A stretch of DNA of 33,774 nucleotides, from the IMG/VR virus record IMGVR_UViG_3300008117_000167, positions 1 to 33,774 of that record; one strand, 5' to 3'. Below, one piece after another: positions 22,260 through 31,594 of this stretch; positions within the stretch are counted from its first letter, which is position 1, and each line of letters opens with the position of its first letter. The position numbers were made by a program, and so were the translations under genes. Under the pieces are notes generated by a model, which was not told where the DNA came from, did not search any database, and worked only from the letters and a program-made list of their open reading frames with translations. The DNA comes from a virus.

Positions 22260-25200
22260 TTATGCTAATAATCCTGCGTTTCTAAGTGCTTTTACTACTT
22301 GTCCTATTGTATATCCATCAAATGTGGCTGTATCGTTTGCAATACCACTTGTATTTGCTACAAATGCAGCCGCAGCCACAGCCGTTGTCGGCTGAACAAT
22401 CGGTGTTGCATTCCAAAAAGCTATCTTTTGTGATGTTGCAGTACCTATTTTAGTTCCTGTTGTTGTGCCAACTATTATGTTTCTTGTATCTGATAAAGTA
22501 AAATCTCCCTGCACCCTCGCTGTTCCATTCACATCAAGTTTATATCCTCCGTCGGTTGTTGTGCCGATGAGGAGATTGCCTGTTGATGCAAGCGTCATTG
22601 CTTGGGTGAAAGTGATATTGTTTCCTGCTGTACCTACTGGGGCATTATAAAAACGATGTTGCCCTCCTGATAATGAATATAATGAAGCAGATGTACTTGA
22701 TATATATTTAAAATTAGTTCCATCAAAAAATGCATTAAAATAAATATCAGCAGCAGCAGAAGCACCTAAAAATGCAAGACTGTTACCTATTTGTAACGCT
22801 TTATAACTTGCACTCCACGCACTCGGTGTTACCCCAAGACCCAAGTTTCCACTCGAATCAATACGCATACGTTCGGTTGCACCATTACTTCCAAATGCTA
22901 AATATTTTCCTGTATCACTGAATATTAATGAATCACCACTTGCTAAAATTCTAATAGCTAAATCAGAAACAGTATTACCTATTAATATTTGTCCAATTGC
23001 TGCTGCACTATTCCTAAATGCAGCAACTGAAGTGCTTGATGATACAAGGTGCAAATTATATGCAGGACTTGCAGTTCCAATCCCCAACCTATTATTCGTA
23101 TCATCCCAATACATTGCACTTGCCGTTGTACTACCTATTCTTGCACTCCCACTCACCTGCAACTTCTGACCTCCGTCTGTTGTTGTGCCTACAAGGAGGT
23201 TGCCACCGCTTTTTAAGCGGATTTTTTCTGTTGCATTTTCTGGGTCATTTCCTGTTGCAATTACAAAATCATTTCTTGTAGTAATAGCAAGATTTCGTAA
23301 ATTAGAGGATGAAATATATGAAAAAATAGAATAGTTGAATAAACCATCAATGGGTCGTGAAAGTTTTATTCCAACACCCAAAGTTGATACATCTGAAATA
23401 ACAGAAGATAAAGGAGAATAAATTTGAAGCTCTTTATTTGTATCAACTTTAACTTGTAAGGTTGCACTTGGGGTTGCAGTTCCAATCCCCAACCTATTAT
23501 TAGTCGCATCCCAAAACAGATTATTACTACCAGTCTGCGTATTCGTTCCACTCCAATATGCAACTTGCCCTGCTGCTCCTGTTCCTGTAATAGGATTCGT
23601 TAATACCGCTTGATATTGAGGAATATTTAGTGTAGCACCAATAAGCGTAGCAGCACCGCTTGTACCTGTTGTGGTTAAAGTGATTGCATCTTGCTTTGCA
23701 TTGAATGTACTCCAATCAGCAGAACTCAATGCACCACGATTTGTTGCAGATGCGGTAGGCACATTTAAAGTTATTACAGGTGTTGTAGTTCCTGTCGCAA
23801 CAGATGAACTTAAGTCAGTTCCCGTTGTGCCTAATGTAAGTGCTGCAACAGATGTAACTGTTCCAACACTCCATGACCTATCAGCACTCAAATCAAATGC
23901 AGTTCCATTTATTGTCAAAGTCCTTGTTGATGGAACACCACCAAGACCGCTTAATGTATAATTCGGAACATTTATGACACCGCTAATATAAGTAGCAGCA
24001 CCGCTTGTGCCTGTTGTTGTTAATGATATTGCGGCTCTTGCCCTTGCATCTGTGAAGTAAAGATTAGTGCCTTCGGTAACTTGATCCGTAGTATAATCAC
24101 CACTCGTAGCAACCACAGCACCTGTTCTTCCAAACACAGATGTTACAGGAGCAGTATCGTAGTCAGTCCATGATGCAGTTATCGTACCGCCATCTTGCTG
24201 ATTTAATGTTAATGTCTTTGTTGTTGTACCTGTTACCGCAGCACTATTTATCTTATCATTATATGCAGCAGTCCAATTCGTTTGATTTGCATCTGTTGGA
24301 ATAGAATAGCCTGAAGCAAGACCAAGTGCAAGTGTACCACTTGAAGTAATAGGATTGCCCGATACAGTCAAACCCGTAGGCACTGTCATGTCAACACTTG
24401 TAACAGTGCCAACATATTGATCCGCACTTGATATAGTGAAATTAGGATATGTGCCAGTTATTGTAGTTGTGCCACCTTGCGTTAATGATACAACTTGATC
24501 AGGTGCTGTATTTGTTATTGTTAATGTACCACTTGATGTTATTGGAGAACCACTAACACTTATTCCAGTACCAGCAGTTGCAGCAACACTTGTTACCGTA
24601 CCTACACCATTTGTTGATGGCACCCAAATGCTTCCGTTATACGTTAGTACCTGACCATTCGTTGCACCATTTGTATTGACATCGTGCAACTCGCCAAGTT
24701 CCCATCCGTTCATTATCTTCACATATATCTTACCATTGTTCTGATGAGCATACTCTACATATCCTATCACAACCAAATGTTGCGGAGCAACAGGCTTTAT
24801 ATTTGTTATAGCACCTGCAACAGTAGGACTTAAATAAAGTACATCACCATCTGACCATGTTTCTCCTTGCAAAGAACCCGTAGTGTCAATTCCTTCAAGA
24901 CTTCCTACGGTCATGATAAAGCCTTCTTGATTCGTTGCTATCGTTTCGGTAACAAGACCAATCGTATCTGCACTATTATTGTCGTTATTGGCTTGTGCAA
25001 ATGCCACCGCCAACCTCTGCCCTTGTGCGCCACTTATCCTTACCGCTTGGTATGCAGCTTTGGTAAGTGTTGTGTTTGGACTTACCTTGTTGACTACCCT
25101 CGCCACCAAGTCAACACCATTCTTTAAAACAACACTACCACCCTTTAAAGTAGTTTCTGATGATCCTATGGTGTTATTCCACCTTGTAGTACCTACCGAA

Positions 25201-25490
25201 GCAGTACCCGTAGGTGATACATCCAATGTAAGCTGACCCGCTTTTAATTCGTATTCACCCAAGTCAACATTAGCGGTAGCCCCAGTATAAGGTACTTTAT
25301 CATCAAGAGCATTTTGCAAATCAGTCTGATCCGACAAAGTGCCTTCTATATCGCCCCATTTTATACTTGTACCGTAAACAACCTTCGCATATACGTTATT
25401 TACAGATGTTTTTATATATACAGGCGTTTCATCATAAGTTATTTTTATGATTGGCGAAACACTCGCATAATTAATTTTTACTAATACCAT
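22260..25490 (-). CDS. Large repetitive tail fibre / receptor-binding protein
   Basis: The 1076-residue protein starts with a tail-binding segment (residues 1-110) and a GETWSDGDVLYLSPTVAG module near 220, then runs of GTVTSV, SSGTLTITN and LTTTGTSGAAT repeats. Repeated RLGIGTASP / GTTTDGGQKLQVSGSARIG units follow, typical of trimeric beta-helical fibres of phages. The C terminus GYTIGQVVKALRNAGLLA is a short conserved-looking helix, presumably a trimerisation or assembly tail rather than a self-cleaving chaperone. It probably binds a host surface glycan or protein. Confidence 0.88.
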   Translation of the reverse strand: MVLVKINYASVSPIIKITYDETPVYIKTSVNNVYAKVVYGTSIKWGDIEGTLSDQTDLQNALDDKVPYTGATANVDLGEYELKAGQLTLDVSPTGTASVGTTRWNNTIGSSETTLKGGSVVLKNGVDLVARVVNKVSPNTTLTKAAYQAVRISGAQGQRLAVAFAQANNDNNSADTIGLVTETIATNQEGFIMTVGSLEGIDTTGSLQGETWSDGDVLYLSPTVAGAITNIKPVAPQHLVVIGYVEYAHQNNGKIYVKIMNGWELGELHDVNTNGATNGQVLTYNGSIWVPSTNGVGTVTSVAATAGTGISVSGSPITSSGTLTITNTAPDQVVSLTQGGTTTITGTYPNFTISSADQYVGTVTSVDMTVPTGLTVSGNPITSSGTLALGLASGYSIPTDANQTNWTAAYNDKINSAAVTGTTTKTLTLNQQDGGTITASWTDYDTAPVTSVFGRTGAVVATSGDYTTDQVTEGTNLYFTDARARAAISLTTTGTSGAATYISGVINVPNYTLSGLGGVPSTRTLTINGTAFDLSADRSWSVGTVTSVAALTLGTTGTDLSSSVATGTTTPVITLNVPTASATNRGALSSADWSTFNAKQDAITLTTTGTSGAATLIGATLNIPQYQAVLTNPITGTGAAGQVAYWSGTNTQTGSNNLFWDATNNRLGIGTATPSATLQVKVDTNKELQIYSPLSSVISDVSTLGVGIKLSRPIDGLFNYSIFSYISSSNLRNLAITTRNDFVIATGNDPENATEKIRLKSGGNLLVGTTTDGGQKLQVSGSARIGSTTASAMYWDDTNNRLGIGTASPAYNLHLVSSSTSVAAFRNSAAAIGQILIGNTVSDLAIRILASGDSLIFSDTGKYLAFGSNGATERMRIDSSGNLGLGVTPSAWSASYKALQIGNSLAFLGASAAADIYFNAFFDGTNFKYISSTSASLYSLSGGQHRFYNAPVGTAGNNITFTQAMTLASTGNLLIGTTTDGGYKLDVNGTARVQGDFTLSDTRNIIVGTTTGTKIGTATSQKIAFWNATPIVQPTTAVAAAAFVANTSGIANDTATFDGYTIGQVVKALRNAGLLA
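22540..24060. repeat. Imperfect internal DNA repeats in the fibre gene
   Basis: Near-identical blocks recur, for example CCAATCCCCAACCTATTATT near 23077 and 23483, GCACCGCTTGTGCCTGTTGT near 24000 and its variant near 23654, and CTCCGTCNGTTGTTGTGCC near 22547 and 23171. They encode the repeating fibre modules and offer homology for module exchange. Confidence 0.75.
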
Positions 25491-25492
25491 TA

Positions 25493-25831
25493 CTATGATG
25501 TTATTTGGTCTTGTACTTCAATATATCCAATCATCCAAGTATAAATACCACTACCAGTATCAACTTGTAGTTCATATTTAAACTCACCCGCAGTATAACC
25601 AGCAGTTGTAGTATAAGATAAAGTAACAGTTCTTTTATTTGTCGCCACGCTGACAAAATCAGCATTGTTCCATGTAAATTGCGTAACTCCAGCACTATTT
25701 TTAGCCATCAACTTAAATATATAAGTGCTAACATTAATAGGAGTAGATTCACATTCATCTGAATAAAACTCAAATGGGATGATATATGTATCACCCTTTT
25801 TTATCGGCATTAGATTTGTTTCTCCTATCAT
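25493..25831 (-). CDS. BppU-like baseplate/fibre adaptor protein
   Basis: The 112-residue protein opens MIGETNLMPIKKGDTYIIPF, continues with an all-beta pattern (YIFKLMAKNSAGVTQFTW, RTVTLSYTTTAGYTAGEFKY) and ends in IYTWMIGYIEVQDQITS. This is the layout of the N-terminal immunoglobulin-like domain of upper baseplate proteins (BppU). It is directly followed by the large fibre gene after 2 bases, so it probably joins fibre to tail tip. It overlaps the previous stop by 4 bases. Confidence 0.6.
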   Translation of the reverse strand: MIGETNLMPIKKGDTYIIPFEFYSDECESTPINVSTYIFKLMAKNSAGVTQFTWNNADFVSVATNKRTVTLSYTTTAGYTAGEFKYELQVDTGSGIYTWMIGYIEVQDQITS

Positions 25832-26049
25832 AGCTTGTCTTGTTTATCTTTAAGTGCTAATTTTATTTCGTTTAAACTTGCAAAAATCTTCTCAAGTTTC
25901 TGACTCATCTCATTGTCCTTTTTCTCTACTCCGTAAAGCCTAATCTCAAGTTCTTTTAACTTCAATTTCATATCGGTGAACATCTTGACAAAGGCTGCTA
26001 TAAAGGCTATTGATTGAACGAAAATCGTAAGTATTATCTCATTATTCAT
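25828..26049 (-). CDS. Small membrane coiled-coil protein (holin or accessory)
   Basis: The 73-residue protein has an N-terminal hydrophobic helix (IILTIFVQSIAFIAAFVKMF) and then a charged heptad coiled coil (KLKELEIRLYGVEKKDNEMS) to the C terminus. This resembles XhlA-type hemolysin-like proteins with domain order reversed, or a lysis accessory. It overlaps the holin-like gene by 4 bases on one side and the adaptor gene by 4 on the other. Confidence 0.6.
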   Translation of the reverse strand: MNNEIILTIFVQSIAFIAAFVKMFTDMKLKLKELEIRLYGVEKKDNEMSQKLEKIFASLNEIKLALKDKQDKL

Positions 26050-26252
26050 TTCACCCCACTTTTAGTGTGATCAGATGCGAATTTCCCTAACAAATATACG
26101 GAAATAGCCAAAATTATCCTATAAATATCCGTAATACCTCTTTCCACATAATCTTGCACCACTATTGACACTCCGCTTATAAATCCTACTAAACTTGTCT
26201 TCCAATCCACCCCGAAAATCTTAACCATTTGCTTATTTATCCATTTTTTCAT
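26046..26252 (-). CDS. Holin-like protein
   Basis: The 68-residue protein has DWKTSLVGFISGVSIVVQDY and RIILAISVYLLGKFASDHTK, two hydrophobic segments (about 19-35 and 44-58) with a short loop. The DWKT...G...GK.A.DH pattern is common in small phage holins. It would make the inner-membrane hole for the GH19 endolysin. Position next to fibre genes, not beside the endolysin, is unusual but both are on the same transcript. Confidence 0.6.
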   Translation of the reverse strand: MKKWINKQMVKIFGVDWKTSLVGFISGVSIVVQDYVERGITDIYRIILAISVYLLGKFASDHTKSGVK

Positions 26253-26253
26253 A

Positions 26254-26904
26254 TTATACGTTTTTATATATTGTTGTAATTTTTGTGCCGTTTGTAGCTT
26301 CAGGAATCAAAATCTCATACACCCCAGCACTCGGAGTAGTTACAACATAAGAGTAATACCATTTACCATTAAATCCGACCGCAAAGAGAGCCTTGGTTGC
26401 AGGGTTCTGAGCAGACACCTTACCCGAAGCCAAAGTCTGCTGATAGGTGCTAAGTGTGCTGCTACCCGATGTAGAAGGTATAATAGGACCAGATATTTGA
26501 AGGGTAAATGAATAAGAAGGGTTTTGCCCTGTTGCACTATTTAAAGTAATATCTTGTAAATAGGCAGTCGTTTCGTAGGCAATATAATTAGGTGCTGATG
26601 TCTTATTATCCAAAATATCGAATGTAATGCCAAATAAGGTCGGTGTTATGGCATAAATATCTTGAAACAATGATTGTATAGGATGCGAATTTGTACCCTC
26701 TAAAATGACCAAAGCATTGCCTGTAATCGTTCCTGTAACCCTATCAGGATAATATTCCCTAAACCTCGTATTCGTCTTAGGTGCAAGTTCTAAAAAGTTC
26801 CTATTCAAATTAAGCGTAACATCCTTTGCACAACCCACAGGGTATGTATTACCTCCGTAAGTTATGGTCATCACTAAGCCGTCTGCGGTTATATTATAAG
26901 GCAT
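26254..26904 (-). CDS. Second tail-tube-like (MTP/Dit-fold) protein
   Basis: The 216-residue protein begins MPYNITADGLVMTITYGGNT and contains CAKDVTLNLNRNFLELAPKT, RFREYYPDRVTGTITGNALV and NPSYSFTLQISG. This is the pattern of the tail tube fold (strand, N-x-x-R-x-x-x-E, K-x-x-x-R-x-x-x-P, then G-x-x-x-G-N). It is distinct from the 143-residue tube protein at 31941-32372. It lies after the tail-tip gene, so it may be a tail-tip ring (Dit-like) or a specialised tube protein. Its ATG is 4 bases past the upstream stop. Confidence 0.6.
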   Translation of the reverse strand: MPYNITADGLVMTITYGGNTYPVGCAKDVTLNLNRNFLELAPKTNTRFREYYPDRVTGTITGNALVILEGTNSHPIQSLFQDIYAITPTLFGITFDILDNKTSAPNYIAYETTAYLQDITLNSATGQNPSYSFTLQISGPIIPSTSGSSTLSTYQQTLASGKVSAQNPATKALFAVGFNGKWYYSYVVTTPSAGVYEILIPEATNGTKITTIYKNV

Positions 26905-26908
26905 ATTA

Positions 26909-29323
26909 TTAATTGTTTATAACTTCATCTCTATAAGCATCATAGTTGAATGGCTCAGTTACAGAATATGAGAAATCTATACCGCCACTTGTTACTTGCA
27001 CTTGTGTTATAGTGTTACCATATTGAATGAATAATGATTCATTTTGGGTTATTGTAACACCATTAGTGTCAAGATTAGCAGCAAATGGGAATGGTGTAGT
27101 TGGTACAGCTAAAGTATAAGTATTGAGTATTGTCGCACCTTTTCTAAGTGTAATCTCAATTGGCGAACTTGTACGGCTATTTATATAACCATTTAGTCTT
27201 GCAGTAATATTAACCGTAATTGGATCAGCACCAAGATAAGTTAAGTTATCTTGATTTGAATTAAGTACAAAATTACTACCAGATACAAATGTTAATTTAG
27301 CATATACAAGTGAATTAAATGTACCAGTAGTTGCATTTGTATCAACAGTATTTGTTGTAGTGCCACCATCATCATCAAGATATTGGTCATATAATTCAAG
27401 CAAAGTAGCTGACCAAGTAGAATTGCTAAAATTAATCTCTTTAAGATTTAATATCCCATAAACCTTATTTGGGTCGTCATCAACAAGTTTAACTGTATTT
27501 ATAAGTCCCAATGGTTGATCGGCAGTGCCATCATTCCATACAAGACCATAAATATTGGCATCAAACTTATTTCTGTTAAACCTTGTATTCTCCCAATTTG
27601 CAATAAGATTCATTGCCCTAAAGCCATGCCTTTCATTTGTTGCTTTATATCTATAACGATACCATTCCTTATTTGTAAATGTTGTTTTGTCAGATTCAAA
27701 TAGGTTTCCTTTATATTGCCAAGAAAAGCCATCATCAAGAAATACCTCATTTTCTGATTCATTTCTTAAAATAACATCCTTTTCAAATATAGATTGAATA
27801 CCAATATTCTTTCTATCTGAAAAAGAATTGAAATAAGTAATTACTTTGATTTTTAGATTTTTAAATCTTTTCCTTGTTGGTAAAGCAAATGTTGCTGGAC
27901 CCATTGTCAAATAGGTTTCTAATGAACCACTTGCAGGTAAAGGTTGTGATACAATATTTATTGACTGATAGTCATTTGAAAGTATTGTACTTGTATATTT
28001 TGTTTGAATTTCAGCAGTAAAAAAACCTGCAACTGTTGAAGGAATCCAATTACCATCATTTGATAATCTATATGCAAAACCTGGTGATACCCTTAATATA
28101 AATAAAGAATGTGTTGCAACACCTGTGTAAGATGTTGGATCGTCAAATTTAACGTCAAATGATATTTCTATCTTATCTTCTTTTTCTAAATTTACAGCAT
28201 TTGCTAATAAATATGGATTACCCCCAGTTGGATCAGGTGTTAAAAAAGCAAAATTATCTATCATTCTACCTGCACCATCAAACTCCTCCATTCTACCATA
28301 TTGACTTGAGGTTGGTGTTCCTATCGGGAATTTTTCACAAGTCCAATATAATAAATCATATATTCTGTCATTACTACCAGCACTCTGAAAAGCACCTCTT
28401 GCAAAAGATTCATTATCTAAAACTTCTTGAAATTCATCATACATGAATTTCGTAGTAACCTTTCTTTTCTTCCTATTTATAAACCTTATTACTTCGGGAG
28501 TAATAAATTTCATCTCACTATTTGCACCAATCTCTACATCAAATCTTTTATTAAATGCTGTTCTTCCACCACTACTATTTGTAAATCCTTTAAGATTTGT
28601 CGAAAATGGTGCATAAAGTTCTTCAAGCCTAAGTATATACCATTGGCCTTTATATTGAAATATTGTCTGACTAAATGCACTATTAATTTTATTTAATACC
28701 TCAAGTGATGATTCGTATTCAATTGGTGTATTAGTCTGAAATGTTTTTACATCAAGATAGCATTGATCTAATGGCATTTGGTTATTCCCATCTGTCATTG
28801 ATGTATGAAACAAGTTATTTATTACTACACTATTTGTAAATGTTTGCGGAGATTGATACATTGCATATTGTATCAATTCCCAAGGTGTTTTTTTATTAAG
28901 CAATTCATTTCCAGCATTATCTTGTAATGGAACATATTGCAAAAGTCCAATACCATCACTTGCCCTAAGAATTAAAACATGAGAAGTATATTGCCATACT
29001 TCTTGAAAGTCATCTTGCATTAACCAACCTACCCAATAATTTGTCCAAGTTCCAAAATCAAATGATACCTTAATTTGGTTATCTGTATCAGTCAAAAAAT
29101 CATCTATGCTAACCCCACCAGGCTCGTGAAGTATTTGTATCTCAGCCATCATTGGCCTTACAGGCTTAAACCAATTCTCATCAGTATTATTCTCTCTAAG
29201 TACAAATGGATTCGCAGCACCTTTTAAAGTAGTAGATGCCCCTGCGAATGATGTGAAATCAAATCGCACAACACAAGTCTGATCTTGTAAAGTCTTAAAT
29301 TCTATTCTATATTTCTCAGCCAA
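26909..29323 (-). CDS. Tail-tip / baseplate hub protein (putative)
   Basis: The 804-residue protein follows the tape measure, the place of Dit/Tal-type proteins. The first 150 residues (RIEFKTLQDQTCVVRFDFTS, then WTNYWVGWLMQDDFQEVWQY and ILRASDGIGLLQYV) form a beta-rich hub domain of a type I know from Bacteroidota phage tail-tip proteins. A carbohydrate-module-like middle region (FDGAGRMIDNFAFL to ISFDVKFDDP) follows, then Ig-like C-terminal repeats (LVYAKLTFVSGSNFVLNSNQ). It overlaps the tape measure gene by 8 bases. No enzymatic motif is seen. Confidence 0.7.
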   Translation of the reverse strand: MAEKYRIEFKTLQDQTCVVRFDFTSFAGASTTLKGAANPFVLRENNTDENWFKPVRPMMAEIQILHEPGGVSIDDFLTDTDNQIKVSFDFGTWTNYWVGWLMQDDFQEVWQYTSHVLILRASDGIGLLQYVPLQDNAGNELLNKKTPWELIQYAMYQSPQTFTNSVVINNLFHTSMTDGNNQMPLDQCYLDVKTFQTNTPIEYESSLEVLNKINSAFSQTIFQYKGQWYILRLEELYAPFSTNLKGFTNSSGGRTAFNKRFDVEIGANSEMKFITPEVIRFINRKKRKVTTKFMYDEFQEVLDNESFARGAFQSAGSNDRIYDLLYWTCEKFPIGTPTSSQYGRMEEFDGAGRMIDNFAFLTPDPTGGNPYLLANAVNLEKEDKIEISFDVKFDDPTSYTGVATHSLFILRVSPGFAYRLSNDGNWIPSTVAGFFTAEIQTKYTSTILSNDYQSINIVSQPLPASGSLETYLTMGPATFALPTRKRFKNLKIKVITYFNSFSDRKNIGIQSIFEKDVILRNESENEVFLDDGFSWQYKGNLFESDKTTFTNKEWYRYRYKATNERHGFRAMNLIANWENTRFNRNKFDANIYGLVWNDGTADQPLGLINTVKLVDDDPNKVYGILNLKEINFSNSTWSATLLELYDQYLDDDGGTTTNTVDTNATTGTFNSLVYAKLTFVSGSNFVLNSNQDNLTYLGADPITVNITARLNGYINSRTSSPIEITLRKGATILNTYTLAVPTTPFPFAANLDTNGVTITQNESLFIQYGNTITQVQVTSGGIDFSYSVTEPFNYDAYRDEVINN

Positions 29324-31298
29324 CTCTTGAAAATTGTGAATTTGTACGATTTAAACTACCCACTAAATCTTGACCTCTTAATACTAAATTAACTTGACCA
29401 CCCATATTAATGCCACCAGGTTGTACACCCCCAAAACCTGGGTTTGCAACACCGCCACCAATCTTTATTCCTAATAATTGTTTAAATGCTGCACCAAAAC
29501 TTAATCCTCCTGCTGTTGATGCACCACCACTAGCTAATGAAATTATAGCTGCTACTGCTGCTGTTGCAGCTAATTTCGCATATAATTTTTTTAGTGATTC
29601 TACTACATTTTTAGTAAAATCTTCCCAAGATTTTTCTCCTTTTGTTAAAATTACATCAAACAATTCATTTAGCGGATTTATTATATTACTATATATAATC
29701 CTACCAGTTCTAATAAAATTTTCTTGTAATCTTTTATTTTCTTCTTCTTGATCAGATAAACCCTTAAGTTTTACAAATGTACTTTCAAATATTGCTCTTG
29801 CAGCTTTACCTTCATCTTCTTGAATTCTTAATCTTTCTTTTGCTGCTTTTTCTTCATTTTTTAAAGATATTTCATTAAATTTATCTTCAATTTGTTGTTG
29901 CTTTATTCTTAATTCTTTATCAATAGATGTAAAATCAAAATTATTTGCTCTTAATAAAGTTTTTCTTTTTTCTTCGTAATCTTCTTGTATTTTATATAAT
30001 TCTTGTTCTCTATCACTTAATGTTGAAACATAAGCATCTCTTAATACTTTAAATGCATTATCTTCTCTTTTAAATCTATCATTTAATATTTCAAGTTGTT
30101 TATCAGCATTTATTTTTGCTAATCTAATTCTTTCTTTTCTTGATTTTTCGTTTTTATCATCTTGTTCTTGTTGCTTTTTTAAAGCATCATTTGCAGCATC
30201 TATTGGTGCTTTTATTTCAATTTGTTTTCTAACACTTTTGTCAAGTTCAGTATTAAAACCTGTTAAAGTTTGTTTTAATTCTTCAACAACTTTTTTCTGC
30301 TCATTAAATCTTGCTAATGCAGCATCATATTCTCTTGTATCAACAATATCTGCTTTACCAATAAACTTTAAAGGTTTTCTTGATATATCATCCCTTTCTT
30401 TACCTAATTTATTTAAAATAATTTGTTGTTTAGCTAATTCTGTGCTTGTATCAGTTATAGCTTGTTCATATCCTTTAGTTATTGCAGCTTGTTCAATACT
30501 TGATATATATGCTTTTACTGCTTCATTTAAATCATTAAATTTTGTTTTTTCTAAATCAAGATTGCCAAAAAATTCTTTATCAATACTTTTTAACTTATTT
30601 AATGCAGTATTTCTATTTTCATAGCTTTGTGTTTGGTCATTTATTATATTAACTAATGTTTTTACTGTTTGAACATTATCACCAACACTTGCTTTTTCTT
30701 CTGAAGAAATTTCTATGTTTGTTCTTCTTGCTTCAGTAAATTCTTGATAAGATTTAATTGCATCTTTTAATTCCTTATTGTATGTACTTTGAGATCCAAT
30801 TAATGCATCCAATGCCTTACCAAATGATCCATATTCTCTAATAGCAACAGTTATTAAAGATGTTACTGTTGAGAATGCAAAAAAGGCACCAGCTGGGCCA
30901 ATCAATGAACCAGCTAATTCTTTTAAGCCTCCAATTAAGCCACCATTTTCTTTTCTTAATGTACCAAATGATTGGACAAGTGCTGGAATGTTATTTTGTA
31001 TTGCAATAAATCCAAAAGGTAAATCTTGGACAACTCTACTTAAATCTGTGAGTGCAATTCTTGATTGCCTTGTTTTATCAGGCAAATCTTCTGGTAAGCC
31101 AATAGATTGTAATTTTTCCCTATATTTTATTAATTTGTCAATTTCCGCATTTAATGGTGCAATACCATCTTTAGTTGCAGAACCAGCATCTTTAGTAAAT
31201 TTTTTTATTAATCTATTAGCTTCATTAATAGATAAGTCAAATTTGCTTAAATCAGCACCTATATCGTAATTTAATTGAGCAAGTGTCCTATCTGCCAT
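29316..31298 (-). CDS. Tail tape measure protein
   Basis: The 660-residue, highly helical protein sets tail length. At about 1.5 angstroms per residue it implies a tail near 100 nm. The N terminus (MADRTLAQLNYDIGADLSKF) and the block LSRVVQDLPFGFIAIQNNIP are typical of tape measures in Bacteroidota siphophages. Hydrophobic segments at about 125-155 and 585-610 flank long charged coiled coils (350-520). The end is Gly/Ala-rich. The ATG overlaps the GT stop (TAATG). Codon use is very AT-rich. Confidence 0.9.
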   Translation of the reverse strand: MADRTLAQLNYDIGADLSKFDLSINEANRLIKKFTKDAGSATKDGIAPLNAEIDKLIKYREKLQSIGLPEDLPDKTRQSRIALTDLSRVVQDLPFGFIAIQNNIPALVQSFGTLRKENGGLIGGLKELAGSLIGPAGAFFAFSTVTSLITVAIREYGSFGKALDALIGSQSTYNKELKDAIKSYQEFTEARRTNIEISSEEKASVGDNVQTVKTLVNIINDQTQSYENRNTALNKLKSIDKEFFGNLDLEKTKFNDLNEAVKAYISSIEQAAITKGYEQAITDTSTELAKQQIILNKLGKERDDISRKPLKFIGKADIVDTREYDAALARFNEQKKVVEELKQTLTGFNTELDKSVRKQIEIKAPIDAANDALKKQQEQDDKNEKSRKERIRLAKINADKQLEILNDRFKREDNAFKVLRDAYVSTLSDREQELYKIQEDYEEKRKTLLRANNFDFTSIDKELRIKQQQIEDKFNEISLKNEEKAAKERLRIQEDEGKAARAIFESTFVKLKGLSDQEEENKRLQENFIRTGRIIYSNIINPLNELFDVILTKGEKSWEDFTKNVVESLKKLYAKLAATAAVAAIISLASGGASTAGGLSFGAAFKQLLGIKIGGGVANPGFGGVQPGGINMGGQVNLVLRGQDLVGSLNRTNSQFSRVG

Positions 31299-31594
31299 TA
31301 TGCTAATCTTTTAAATAATTCCTTAATATCATCATCATTTAATGCACCACTATTTTCTTCATCCCCTGGCAGTTGCCATAATTCTTCTGGTGATTTTGGT
31401 GCGGATTTTGGATCACCCATAAGCCGCACCATTGTGTACATCAATAATCTTGTTTGTCTATATGTATCTACTTTTTTATCTTGATGTCCTTTTATCATTA
31501 ATGAAAAATGATGTGGAGACATTGCATAAAAATCATTAGGCAATAACATTAATTCACCAAAAGCAAATGCTTCTATTTCTTCCCACGAGTAATC
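31298..31594 (-). CDS. Tail assembly chaperone, T extension (frameshift product)
   Basis: After a -1 slip at 31594-31600 the ribosome reads DYSWEEIEAFAFGELMLLPN and continues to the stop at 31298-31300. This gives a G-T fusion of about 213 residues (115 from G, 98 from T). The extension has the usual W-E-x-I and MSPHHFSLMIKGH pattern of GT proteins. An internal ATG at 31549 gives an 83-residue ORF, but translation by frameshift is more likely. It binds the tape measure protein, whose gene follows. Confidence 0.8.
   Translation of the reverse strand, partial: DYSWEEIEAFAFGELMLLPNDFYAMSPHHFSLMIKGHQDKKVDTYRQTRLLMYTMVRLMGDPKSAPKSPEELWQLPGDEENSGALNDDDIKELFKRLA

Noticed and set aside
22465-25236. 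Several ORFs opposite the large fibre gene
   Set aside because: They are shadows created by the low-complexity Ser/Thr/Gly codons of the fibre; no starts or leaders fit.
29410-31269. Plus-strand ORFs opposite the tape measure gene
   Set aside because: Antisense shadows of an AT-rich, Lys/Glu-rich coiled-coil gene.
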